Assembly (NCBI GenBank): GCA_963920635.1
Contig: OY987305.1
Coordinates: 23,088,876 to 23,152,875, forward strand
DNA from: Pseudeuparius sepicola
Lineage: Eukaryota > Arthropoda > Insecta > Coleoptera > Anthribidae
DNA: 64,000 nt
Direction: 5' to 3'
Shown piece by piece: positions 11,208 through 21,315 of this stretch (position 1 is its first letter; every line of letters begins with the position of its first letter). Under the pieces are notes generated by a model. It was not told where the DNA came from and ran no database searches. It saw nothing but the letters and a program-made list of their open reading frames with translations. The translations under genes and the position numbers were made by a program.

Positions 11208-12302
11208 CTAAATTTGTACAACATTCAACAATTGTTCAAAATGTGATCCATTCTGTTGCACACATAATTCACTTCGACGCCTAACGGATTGAACAGCATC
11301 GATTAAATTGCCATTTCTCAATTCATCGCACGCATTTCTGATACGATCAATAAGTTGTTCCCTTGTTTCTACAGGAGTCGCATAGACTTGTTCTTTTAAA
11401 AATCCCCATACGAAGAAGTCCAGAGGTGTTATGTCCGGAGAACGTGGTGGCCAAGCGACCGGTCCCCCTCGTCCGATCCACCTATTTGGAAAGTTATTAT
11501 TTAACCAGTTCCTCACATTTCGGTGAAAATGTGCAGGACAGCCGTCAAGTTGGAACCAAGCCAACAATCTTAAGTTTAAAGGAATGTCTTCCCACATATT
11601 ATTATGCTCAGCTACTAAAAACTCCAAAAAATTGTCACCATTCACTCGCTGTGGCAAAAAAAGGGTCCAAACAGATGATGGTTGTACAGTCCAATCCAAA
11701 CATTGACACTGAAAATTTCTTGGCCGGATTGCATGTGGGTTTTCTTGTGCCCAAATATGCTGATTATGAAAGTTTACTACTCCACGACGAGTAAAACACG
11801 ACTCGTCCGTCCATAAAATGTTATTTAAAAATTGTCTATTTCCTTCAATTGACTCCAAAATCCATCGGCAAAACACTAATCTTCTTTCTGCATCGCCGGG
11901 CCTTAAACCTTGTACGGGTTGTAGATGATACGCATGCCTGTGATCTCTTTTTAAAGCTTGCAAAATTGCAGACTTTGAAACACGTAGGGCCACTGACACT
12001 CTTCTGCTACTTGTTGTAGGATTCCTATCGAATTCACGAAGAATCTCATTGTTGCGTCTGACTTGTTGGATATTGTTTTCATTTCCTCGTTCGACGATTC
12101 TAGTTCTCAGACCGCGAGTTCTGAATTGCCGGTGCATGTTAACAAACACCGAGGGACGCGGATGGCGCCTATTTGGAAATCGCCTCCGGTATTCTCTGGC
12201 TGCTTCCGCAGAGTTCTCATTTGCAACTCCATAGCAGAAATGGATGTCAGCCTGCTCTTCATTTGTAAATTGGAACGGCATTTTAATTATTAACAAAGAC
12301 AA
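11208..12302 (-). CDS. Tc1/mariner-superfamily transposase, intact
   Basis: This encodes a 364-residue transposase, the normal length for the superfamily, which cuts and pastes the element at TA sites. The start at 12302 gives MSLLIIK; a second Met at residue 8 (MPFQFTNEEQ) may be the true start. Residues 10-125 are helix-turn-helix DNA-binding domains. The DDE/D core shows Asp166 in WTDESCF, Asp253 in QLDGCPAHF and Asp290 in WPPRSPD, with 36 residues between the last two, so it is a DDxD type rather than classical Tc1 DD34E. The C-terminus carries YATPVETREQLI, common in this insect family. No internal stop or frameshift is present. It lies inside TA-flanked inverted repeats, so it could be functional, although the right arm is rearranged. 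Confidence 0.9.
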   Translation of the reverse strand: MSLLIIKMPFQFTNEEQADIHFCYGVANENSAEAAREYRRRFPNRRHPRPSVFVNMHRQFRTRGLRTRIVERGNENNIQQVRRNNEILREFDRNPTTSSRRVSVALRVSKSAILQALKRDHRHAYHLQPVQGLRPGDAERRLVFCRWILESIEGNRQFLNNILWTDESCFTRRGVVNFHNQHIWAQENPHAIRPRNFQCQCLDWTVQPSSVWTLFLPQRVNGDNFLEFLVAEHNNMWEDIPLNLRLLAWFQLDGCPAHFHRNVRNWLNNNFPNRWIGRGGPVAWPPRSPDITPLDFFVWGFLKEQVYATPVETREQLIDRIRNACDELRNGNLIDAVQSVRRRSELCVQQNGSHFEQLLNVVQI

Positions 12303-12407
12303 ACTGCGGCGCTGCTACGTTCATCTACTGGATGACAGATTATTGTATTATTAACTGTCAATAAGATTTTCTTTTCCATGGCACACTTATCTTCACCAGT
12401 ACGGCGA

Positions 12408-12530
12408 TGCAGAAAGGACATTACTATTTTGCCGATGGATTTTGTAGTCAAAGGAAATAAGACAATTTTTAAATAACATTTTATGGGCTGAAGAATCATG
12501 TTTTACTCGTCGTGGTATAATTTAGAATTC
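12408..12530 (+). pseudogene. Inverted transposase fragment
   Basis: The plus strand reads GDAERTLLFCRWIL, a stop, then RQFLNNILWAEESCFTRRG. This matches the region around the first catalytic Asp of the minus-strand gene (GDAERRLVFCRWILE, NNILWTDESCFTRRG), with Asp changed to Glu. It ends abruptly and joins the 3' flank shared with the other arm. It is the remnant of a second, oppositely oriented and internally deleted copy. Confidence 0.8.
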
Positions 12531-13148
12531 TACAAATTTAGAATTATAAAAATTATTAAGAAATAATACAGATTTGATAAAAATGTTAAAATGATAATAA
12601 AGTAATGTACCTCAAACCAAGTGCCAGTTTATTTTTAAAATTGTTTCCATAAAATTAAAAATAAAATAGCTGAATCCGATAAGTGTTCCATAATTAATTT
12701 CTGTTATTTGCGATATTTATCAATAATCTTAGAAAACACATTTTTAGGCAAAAAAGGCTGAGATGGAAACGAAATAATTTATTTACTACACAACCGTGGC
12801 AGATACAAAAAAATGTCAAGATACACTTTTTGTAGAGAATTGAAAGAACTTTACGAAAAAAAAATTTACGTTGATGTGAGACAGGTCCGTACTAATTACT
12901 TTTTAAATTTAGTGATAATGAACCCATAACTCCACCACTGGTTATTTCAGGACCTTTGGGAAATTTGGTTTAAATATCTCCACTGGTTCGGACAGTGTAA
13001 AAAATACTTCATATTTTTTCCAACACTTCAACGCCCTGTATCTCGGAAACTAAGCTTTCCCCGATATATGTTGATATAAAATTTTCATTTTAGATTATCT
13101 TTTTCTATCTAATGTTAAAGTCCTACCACAAAAGTGAACCACCCTGTA

Positions 13149-13640
13149 TAATTATTTAAAAAATAATGCGAAGAAAATTGAGAACTTAAAGGTTGGTTGA
13201 AAGAAAGTTCAAAAGGAAAATATTATGGTAAGTGCACGTCCTGTCAAAAAGAAATTAATATCAATAGTGGCAAAGGTGCTTTTCTTAAGCATAGAAACTC
13301 AAAAGTACATCAAACCAAAATAAAAATAATTAATAATCAACCATTTGTAAATTTACCGTTTCTCAGGGACGAACGAAGAAAACTGACATTATAAAACGGG
13401 TATTCGTTAATGAAAATTTTCAAAATATTTGTGAAGATTTAAGAAAAAGAGAATTGTCGCTGACTATTATGTCTTATAATAATATGATAGGGGACCACTT
13501 TTTGTCAGATTCCGTTAATAAATGCTGACGCAAACACTCTTTATAAACAAATTAATGATATATTTATATTAAATAAAATTCCATTTAAAAATAATCTTAT
13601 TGGCTTTGTATCGGATCGTGCAAATGTGATGAAGCCGACC
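13149..13640 (+). pseudogene. hAT-like transposase relic
   Basis: The plus strand reads GWLKESSKGKYYGKCTSCQKEI ... FLKHRNSKVH near 13180-13310, a BED-type zinc finger (CxxC...HxxxxxH) as at the start of hAT and ZMYM-like transposases. After a stop and frameshifts, 13530-13640 reads KIPFKNNLIGFVSDRANVM, matching the catalytic-Asp motif of hAT proteins (usually GFxSDGANVM). Most of the protein between and after these is gone. The 5' part may be the fragment left of the mariner-type insertion. Confidence 0.6.
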
Positions 13641-14990
13641 GTCTGACCAGTCTCAGTGTGATCGACGCGCCCTGAGGATGTCCCGTGCAGTCGAGGACGA
13701 AAGCTTGGAACGAGAAGTTTCGCTGACGCAGGGTCCATCAGCATGTATTAAATTTACATATTTCAGTCTAGATCTAGTACAGAAACAGCAGAAGTTCTAC
13801 GAGAAGGTTCGCGTGAATCAGTGCAACCGGCATACCGAGTGACATGGTTAATGTTTTTTTTTCTGAATATGTTAGAAGGTGCAAGCAATAAAAAAAACGA
13901 ACTGATGGTAAAGTTTCCACTTTCTCTTGCTTTCCCTATATCGGTTGGGACGCTGCAAATGTCTGACACAGTGCTTCGCTTCACTCATTCGTTCGAAGAC
14001 GGTTGTCGGGAGTGAAATAGCTACAGTGAGTGACAAAACAGACATAACATTTTTTCGAATGTAAGTTCTTCAAATATTTTAAGATAAAAGCCTCGAATTA
14101 ATTTTTTTTATTTTATCACTTCTAATATATACATATTAAGAATATAAACCTGACATAAACTTTACCAAAATAAAAATAATACAATTTATCACTATCACAA
14201 TTTTATATGAACATAAAAATGTTAATAAAAGCGAACTCGAGCTGTGGTGTCTGACACCGATACAACATATTTATATTATATTCCTATTTATTATTTTATT
14301 TGCAAGCATTAGTCTTAAAACTTTCATTTACAGATTAGTAAACCAGTTTTAAGTAAGATCATAAAGTAATAGGGTGTATACTGTAACTGTCAGACTTTGA
14401 CTTGACAATTTAATTAGTTATAAATGTATTAAAAATATATATAAATAAACTTATTCAATTCAATTGAATTTAATTTAATTGTTTCAGACATACATAATAA
14501 TTCAGTGAAAAAGTACCTATGTAATAGTTTGACAATAATTGTGTAGCCAATATTCTCTTTTATTGTTGTAAACCACTTAAAAAAAGAATAATATTACAAG
14601 ATTTTTAAGCTTAGACTGTTTTGTATTAATCAATAATTAAATACATTAAATCATACAAATTTGTAAAATGTACTAGTGCGCCCAATCTTTTTCATAAATC
14701 AACCTTGTATTGCTATTCCTATTATTTATAATAGGTAATTTTAATTAAACGCTATAGAGTGGATTGCAATTCAAAATAACCATTGCTCAATTACTAAAAA
14801 TTAAAATCAGTAATGAATATAAGAAGCACAAGGCCGCGATAATAATAAAAAAAAATAGTTTAGTTTAGCCACATAATTTGACACTGAGAAATATTTATTC
14901 TTAATTTTTCTTTGGTATAATAATTGGTAATTACAAGTCGGCTACTGAATCCCTTATACGCGCTGCCGCTATTACTTGGATTGACATTAT
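13641..14990. other. No gene seen; AT-rich spacer
   Basis: The first 100 bases are GC-richer and carry a hammerhead-like core (see findings). The remainder is very AT-rich, with no coding frame beyond 73 codons and no recognised domain. Confidence 0.4.
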
Positions 14991-14999
14991 ACATATTTT

Positions 15000-15760
15000 T
15001 ATTCTATCATGTTATATACCCGTCCGTACGATAGACGCTAGTCTACCGCTCCGCTCTCCGCTTTATATCCAGCGTGCACCAGACTACTAGAGCCGCTTTA
15101 TACCGAACAGGCACCGGACCGTCGGTGTGGGCTCCGTCTCAGGCAAAGGCGCCTTTAAATCGGCGCGGCCGCTTGCTTTCGCATCTGTCCTGTAATCTGT
15201 GGTAGAACATTAAACTTGGGGCACCCCAAGTTCTCGTTATTGTAGCCCCGCCGCCTGTACAGGTACATCCCCCCCTTTGTAGGCTACCTTCTGCTCACCG
15301 GCAGTCGCAACCAAACGTCGAAACTCTTCAACAACACTTTCCTGAGCTAGATCTGACTGGCAGTCGTAAAACTGCAAGGCATGAAGGTTCCTGGTTACCT
15401 ACCTCGTAGAGCATGCATCCTTGAAGGTAAGAGCGTTGTAGTCCCCTGCTGTGGTTACGAGTTGAAGGCGAAAGAAGTTGTGATCAGTTCGGTAGTGCTC
15501 GGTGTGATCGCCGCGGAACGTACCATTCCCCCCCCCTCCTCCCGTGGGGCCGACGGAGGACGGCTCCGGTCGCGGCCGCCTGCCCGCTGGCGGTGCGCGG
15601 GAGTGGCGTTTCGAGAGTCGGGGCGTACACTCGCCATCCGTACGACCTATTTTCGTGACTAGAGTTCCGCGGTCCTGCGTGACCTCACTCGCGGCACTAA
15701 GCGCAGTTGTACCGTTGTATCCTGGTTCTGCAATAAATGTGTGACCCTCCAAGTCTTCTC
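15000..15760. other. GC-rich segment, retroelement leader or LTR candidate
   Basis: This is one of the most GC-rich parts of the window. It is open on both strands (117 codons on the minus strand at 15399-15752, 93 on the plus strand at 15381-15662), as expected for GC-rich DNA with few stops. The CCGCTTTATA string occurs twice (15057 and 15093). TGTAGCCCCGCC...GGTACA near 15243 looks LTR-like, but no duplicate is present. It lies next to gag-like coding on the minus strand; its role is unknown. Confidence 0.3.
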
Positions 15761-15812
15761 TTTTCGCTACTTAAAAGAACCCATAAAGGTGAATCCGAGA
15801 AACAATCAAGAG

Positions 15813-16313
15813 TCAACCATCGCACCCCACAGAGTAATACTTGGAGGCGAATTCCCAAGACTCCATATCAAATATTCCTAACTCTTTGACTACAAATTTA
15901 CCGTTGAGTGAAAGCCATCCGTATCGACTATATATATATATCTTAGAGGAGTCATACTTGAAGGATTCACAGAAAAATAATTTGAAAACTATACCTTCCA
16001 ACTGTGCTAGTTGTAAAGCTAATTCCAAATACAACATTTCTTGTTGATGCTATAGTTCCTTTTTCTTCATTTCCATTTCAATCTTCAAATGTGACTTTTT
16101 GGATGCCCCACTAATTTTGCTGGCGATGAGTAGAACTTCTTTGTGTTTCGATGAATATTCTGTGGCTGCTGTCTTGTCTTTTCCAGTCTTGGACGATGAT
16201 GCACAACCGGTTTCATGTATTGCAAGTTCTTCTTGTTCTTTGTTCTTTAAGTGTTCGCCACGCGTTAAAGATACTTCCTCAATATAATAATTGTTTTCCA
16301 TAGTGTTCGTCAA
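15813..16313 (-). pseudogene. Gag-like coiled-coil protein fragment
   Basis: The minus-strand frame opens at 16313 (MTNTMENNYYIEE). It runs through a Lys/Glu-rich segment, SKKSHLKIEMEMKKKEL, hits one in-frame TAG, and continues HQQEMLYLELALQLAQLEG. The heptad-like stretch across the stop resembles the N-terminal coiled coil of BEL/Pao or Gypsy Gag proteins. No zinc knuckle or protease follows. With the single stop the reading is about 165 codons. A host gene exon cannot be excluded; retroelement origin is inferred from style and context. Confidence 0.35.
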
Positions 16314-17592
16314 TTCATTCGAAGAATCAGATGTTCTAGACTTTGCTATTAAACAAAATTTTGTCCTTGTTTTTGTATTTTCTGATATTTGTTAAATTCA
16401 AAATTCTATAACATGAACATGTGAACAGGTGTCTTCTTTTATAGTGTTCTTATTTCCTCAACAATAGTACCTATATTGTATAACAATTAGGTATTAAATT
16501 TAAAACAAATTTTATCGAAATATCGCTTATCTACATTATTTACAATGCTAAAATAATATATGCATATAAAAGTCTTCCTATTTTATTCATAGGCTCCGTC
16601 CGAGAAATGTCAATATTTGATACATTCGAACAAAATATTTATTTATTAATAATTATCATACAATATGAGAAACAATAATAAGTTGACAAAAAATTTACAA
16701 ATTTGATATAGAACCATAATTTTTAATTCTGAGCAACTTTCCTTTATAAGTGTTTAGCGTATCTCTTATCTACAAAGTGTTCAAGTTTTGAGAATGAAAC
16801 TTGAAAAATCTATATTAAAATGTCGATAACCATATAAGGACTAGAAAAATGTATCAGAAAGAAAAATCTCACAAAAAATATACAATTATAGTGAGGTCAC
16901 CGTAGGGATTTAAATGGGAAAAGATAAATTCAACGGCGTTGTTGCGTTGCACGCCATTTTTAAATATTTACTTGTAATGTAATAGCTCTAAACCACACAA
17001 AATATACGCTACGCGAAGCTTAAACTATCTATTCCTTTTCGATTGTCGGCGCCCCGCATTCTCAAGTGGCACGTAGCCCCGAACAAGCTTGAGCCGGCCC
17101 TGATCCGGCAGGTGCGCGTTGTTTTGAACATTTAGGGTGAGCGATACAGCAACGTCCAGCGCTACGCGGAAGAGGGATCTGCAGGAAATTATGCCGCATA
17201 AGATGAAATGATAGTTTTTTAATATTTTTGCAGCCTACTAAATGGCGCGAGGGATGAGACCATGATATTTGAATAATTTTGCAGACTACTAGTCCTGTTT
17301 TCTATAAATGTAGCTGTTATCAACTCACAACATGGGAGCAGTTCCTCTTCCCCTATTATTCCTTTACTTAATGGTAGCATGCATGTATCAATATATCTTT
17401 TGCTTGGCACCACTGACAAATATTTTTTGAAAATTTGACAGATCTGGATGTTGTACACTTCCCATTCGATTGATATAATAATAAATCTGTGGTGTTGTCC
17501 ATTCGGAGTAGAATGTTACATTGTTACTAATTCTTTTGTAAAGGACTGAAGTGCGTAAAATGCGGCTTTCAATTCTAATTAATTTATGTGTG
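16314..17592. other. No gene seen; AT-rich spacer
   Basis: A short GC-richer patch at 17040-17185 has no coding signature. The longest frame (79 codons, minus, 17219-17458) is not recognisable. Confidence 0.4.
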
Positions 17593-17997
17593 TTAATTTA
17601 CCTCAGGAGTTAATCCAGCCCTGGGTTGATTGGTCTTTACAAAATGCTCCCCACCCTGTATTTGATGCATCGGAATATATTTTCCAAAGAGAATGAATCC
17701 TTCCTTACTTGATTTTCGAATTTCCTCACAGACATGTTTCGAAGCTGCTTGTTTTTTCAATAAGTTGCTTTTCGGCATTCCTATGAAAGATATTTCGTAG
17801 CCTTGAATCCAAGGTAATACGATATCATTGTTTCGTAGTAGCTTTTGCCACTCTTTAACAGATCTTTTAAGAATACCTGCTTGCATTATACCTACCGTGT
17901 TTACTTTTGAAGTAGGTATCTTCCAATATTCTGTTGATTGTTGCTGCTGCTGGTGACTAGAGGTAAAAGCCCTTGTGTCGCGGTTTCCTCTTTGCAC
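17593..17997 (-). pseudogene. DIRS-like polymerase N-terminal fragment
   Basis: A 134-codon minus-strand frame reads VGIMQAGILKRSVKEWQKLL, then VLPWIQGYEISFIGMPKS and later CEEIRKSSKEGFI. This order matches the start of DIRS polymerases: an AGRLKxFxxxW-type motif, then GYKIPF, then a helix ahead of the fingers domain. The polymerase core is missing: the frame ends in an unrelated tail and a stop. It differs from the copy at 1-565, so it is a second family or a diverged copy. Confidence 0.55.
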
Positions 17998-18084
17998 TTG
18001 ATGGCCCCCTCGAGTTTAAATACCTTGAAATTTTCTTTTGTTATTGGTTTCAAGTCCATGACCGACCTTTCAATTGTTTTGGCC

Positions 18085-18310
18085 GATTTCAGCTTTGTGG
18101 TATATCAGGTAAACGATAATCAATTGAAAAATGTACTCCAGCCGGTACTCGAACCCGGGACTCCTACTGTAGCTGTAGGCACTTAACCAATTAAGCTACC
18201 ATCGGCTAGGTGCTATTTATTCCAATTGATTATAAGTAAGTAGTGGAGAGATCTAGAAGACTTCGGCGTCTTCTACAACTACTAGGTCCTGATCGTAAGG
18301 ACTTTTTTGT
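18085..18310 (-). repeat. tRNA-like repeat, copy 3
   Basis: It shares with 53480-53649 and 53850-54063 a tRNA-like core. The conserved flanks read TATCAGGTAA on one side and CACCTAGCCGATGG and AAGACTTCGGCGTC on the other. This copy runs on the minus strand. Confidence 0.7.
18135..18205 (-). pseudogene. tRNA-like sequence
   Basis: The minus strand has TAGCTTAATTGGTTAAGTGCC (A-box and D-arm-like), a perfect anticodon stem CCTAC/GTAGG with loop AGCTACA, and a T-arm with a GTTCGAGT loop. The acceptor stem does not pair well and loop position 33 is G, not U. It is a tRNA-derived repeat head rather than a working tRNA. Confidence 0.6.
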
Positions 18311-18750
18311 ATCATTTCCCACATTTGTTTATCTTTGTTTCAGGTACAAAAATAATTCGGATTTAAACCATAAAATGCATTCAAGAAATTTTGTAACTAT
18401 TTATAAGTATAAGTTATAGCAAAGTTTACAGAATAAAATATTTTTATTCTGTAAACTTTGGTTATAGTAACCCACTTCTATAGCTAGGTAGTTTTGTTTC
18501 GAGCATACATGTCATTTTCTAATAAATATTACATATATATTTAATATAAATTATAAATCAATTGTGATACGTATATCATAAATGAATGGTATCAACTATA
18601 TGGTGGTTTATAATTTAATACAATTTATTGTTTGTAACATACGATTAACGTATAATGAGTGCATTTAATCGAAAATTTAATTAGAATTTATTGCTTATAT
18701 ATTTGCAGCCAAGATAGGGAAGCGAATTTCTAAATAATTTTAAGTCCCAA
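18311..18750. other. No gene seen; AT-rich spacer
   Basis: AT-rich. An inverted pair AAAGTTTACAGAATAAAATA / TATTTTTATTCTGTAAACTTT at about 18421-18461 forms a short hairpin, but nothing else is seen. Confidence 0.45.
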
Positions 18751-18759
18751 AAACATTGT

Positions 18760-19163
18760 CGTTGGCATTGGGGTTGGTTGGCGCATTTTTTGAATTATTA
18801 TCATTTTGGAAGAAATTTATATTATCAGCCTTGTCAATACCTATAGTTATTACTATTAGATTATTGGAACTAGATTGACCTAACAACGGGTCATATAAAA
18901 ACGGTAGGTAAAATCAAAGCAGTAAATTAAAAGAAGCAGTCAAATTAGGCATGTCATATATAAATAGTTATACCTTCCCCCTATGCGGGGTAGGTTGGCG
19001 CGTCGTATGGGGTAGGTAGGCGCATGGCATTTCTGTTTGGTTTTTCAATTAGCTCTCAAGTAAAACCAAGACAACTTTTGAATTTTTTTATATAACCATT
19101 GAAGTAACATAATATCGTCTTCGAGAACAAAAACTAAACTACAAATATTTTACTGACGTAAGT
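18760..19163. repeat. Reiterated GGGGTAGGTTGGCGC motif region
   Basis: The motif or a close variant occurs at about 18771, 18983, 19009 and 19167 in the same orientation, and once inverted at 19523. It marks the ends and subterminal parts of the adjacent inverted-repeat element. Confidence 0.5.
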
Positions 19164-19543
19164 GCCCGGGGTAGGTTGGCGCAATGCATGACCACGCTGC
19201 ATTATCTTCGAAAACCTGCCACTATTGAAAATAACTTGGAGATATTTGGTGCAAAAAGGTCAAAGATGCCTCTTATAACTAACAAAAAAATAAGAAAGGT
19301 TCAACACTACTTACGTCTGATATATGACCAAAATTATCCAAACTCGAAAAAGTACTAAATCACACCGAAATTACCTAATCGTCGTTGACACTCGCTACAT
19401 CAATACTGGCTACACCATTTCGAGTAAGAGGCACAGGCAATGTGTACTTATTGGCGAAGGAGGGAAGCGGCTTTCCAAAACGCTTTAAAATCAGGAAAAA
19501 TAATAGTGCGTCAACCAACCCTTGCGCCAACCTGCCCCGGTCT
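19164..19543. mobile_element. Small inverted-repeat element, about 380 bp
   Basis: CCCGGGGTAGGTTGGCGCAA at the left is answered by TTGCGCCAACCTGCCCCGG at the right. The inside has a 60-codon frame with no recognisable domain, so it is probably a MITE. No clear target duplication was found. Confidence 0.5.
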
Positions 19544-20100
19544 CCCCTAACAAACTTTACTTATCAATCTTGAAATTTGATTTTGAATATACAATGAATA
19601 TAGGGAAATTATACAAAAAATACATAAAAACACAACTAAAAGCTTATAAAAATAGGGTAACGTACCCACTCATTGGCCCTTTAAGGAAGTGACTCAAGAA
19701 AAATTACTTTGATTTGCACAGCAAAGATGACAGTGTCTGAAATTTATAGTCTGGGGTTGAGTAAAATTTTCTTTTTTCTATGACATAAGTATTTTTACTT
19801 ATACTTTGAATGTTTTTACACGAAACTGGTTTTAATAAAAAAACAGGGAAACTACTAGTTATTGGCACTTTGCCTGTAGTAATCGGCATTAGCATGGCTG
19901 TAGTCATTGGCACTCATTGTCACGGCTCTTGCTACAGTTATTGGCATTCTTCTCACAGTAATGGAATAAATACTCAAAGGTATAGGTAAATGATGGTGAA
20001 AATCATTTGAAATAAACGTTTTTATTAAATTAACAAAATGGTAGGTAACATAAATAAAAATTGTTCAAAATAAACATTTTACCTAATGATTAATTTTTAT
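19544..20100. other. No gene seen; spacer
   Basis: Repeated phrases such as ATTGGCA (about 19860-19950) point to old low-order repeats. There is no coding signature. Confidence 0.4.
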
Positions 20101-20600
20101 TAAAGCCTGGTTCACGACTTAACTTTATCTTTATCTTTAATTTTTTATTTTATCTTCAACTCTAAGGAAATAAAGTACCTAGGTATACGTTCAAAGAGCA
20201 GCTTAGTTTAAGAATCACATACGCATGGGCAATTTCAAGGTACCTAGGAACATTTTTCTGTTGTTTTAATGTTTTTTAACTTCCACAACGTTTACGGCGC
20301 TGGCTTTAAATAATTTTTACCTTAAGTTGGCACACAAAGCTAGTTATTTCTGATTTGTGCAACAAAACAGTCACATCTAATTTAAAAAAGAATAACTACA
20401 CAATGACATGCACAGTTTACACGACTTTAAAAAAAGTAAAGCTAATGTTGAATCTTGCCAACAAATAAATTAAAGTAAAAGTAAAATAAAAGCTAAAAGT
20501 TCCGTCTGAACGCTGGCATTATTTACCACGTATTCAAGTTTTTAAAATTAAAGTAAAAGCTAAAGATAAAGACAAAGTAATGTCATGAACCAGGCTTTAG
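20101..20600. mobile_element. MITE with AAAGCCTGGTTCA termini, 0.5 kb
   Basis: TAAAGCCTGGTTCACGAC at the left end is matched inverted by GTCATGAACCAGGCTTTA at the right. The subterminal DNA is rich in TTATCTTTA and its complement TAAAGATAA. No coding capacity. The superfamily is unclear because the target duplication is ambiguous. Confidence 0.65.
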
Positions 20601-21315
20601 GCGTGTATTAGTGCTGATGCTAATAACTGCATCTTACTAATTAATTGTAAAGTTTTAGTTATTGGCAGCAGTGCCGATCATTGCTCGCAGTACATATCCA
20701 GGGCCTAGTAATGGGCACCCTTGTATTTTTAAAAACCGCTGCAACGAATATGTTATAAAGAACAAAAACATTGACTAAACATCATTATTTACCAAGGCAA
20801 TACAAAAAAGAGGAGGTTTAACGGGAAAATTGCTAGTAACGCACATCAGACTCTTGCTTGCATTCTTAAGAAAATGTTAAGGAACTGGCCTTGAAGGATG
20901 CAGTCAACAATCACACGCCAACTTCTGCTGCTATATTCAAAGACAGAACAGACGCCTACATTACCCACAAACAAGATTGCGCCATCTATCAAACAATGTC
21001 TGATTTATAACTACAGTTCACTCCTTTGCTACTAAAACATCAAAAATATATTTAAAGTGCCAATAACTCGGCCTGTGCCGAATACTAGGGCATTCACCTA
21101 TACTGTGTTTATATAAACATAGTGATCGGCATAGAAATTTTTACTTACTGATACTTCTATAAATCATATACCGAACTTCTTCTATCCCAGAAACTATGAT
21201 AACCAAATAGAAATATTGAACAACAACGTTAGATCGATACACCATATAGAGTCATGTAACTCAAATGAGATACATATTGTGTTCACTTGAAACCTAGCCA
21301 CCTCAGGTATTTCCC
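20601..21315. other. No gene seen; spacer
   Basis: No frame or repeat that I can support. Confidence 0.4.

Larger units (their letters stand above)
10555..13146 (-). mobile_element. Mariner-type transposon with long inverted arms, 2.6 kb
   Basis: The ends are CAGGGT and ACCCTG, flanked on both sides by TA (10553-10554, 13147-13148). The arms are unusually long: about 650 bp at 10555-11210 is repeated inverted at 12530-13146, including the 3' untranslated DNA of the transposase gene. Just inside the right arm lies a transposase fragment in the opposite orientation. The structure is best read as one complete copy fused head-to-head with the 3' part of a second copy. Confidence 0.85.

Noticed and set aside
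11363..11794. A 143-codon plus-strand frame
   Set aside because: It is antisense to the intact mariner-type transposase and has no motif of its own.
15381..15752. Open frames on both strands in the GC-rich segment
   Set aside because: Overlapping frames on both strands are expected where stops are rare. Low-complexity Pro/Arg/Gly content and no domain.
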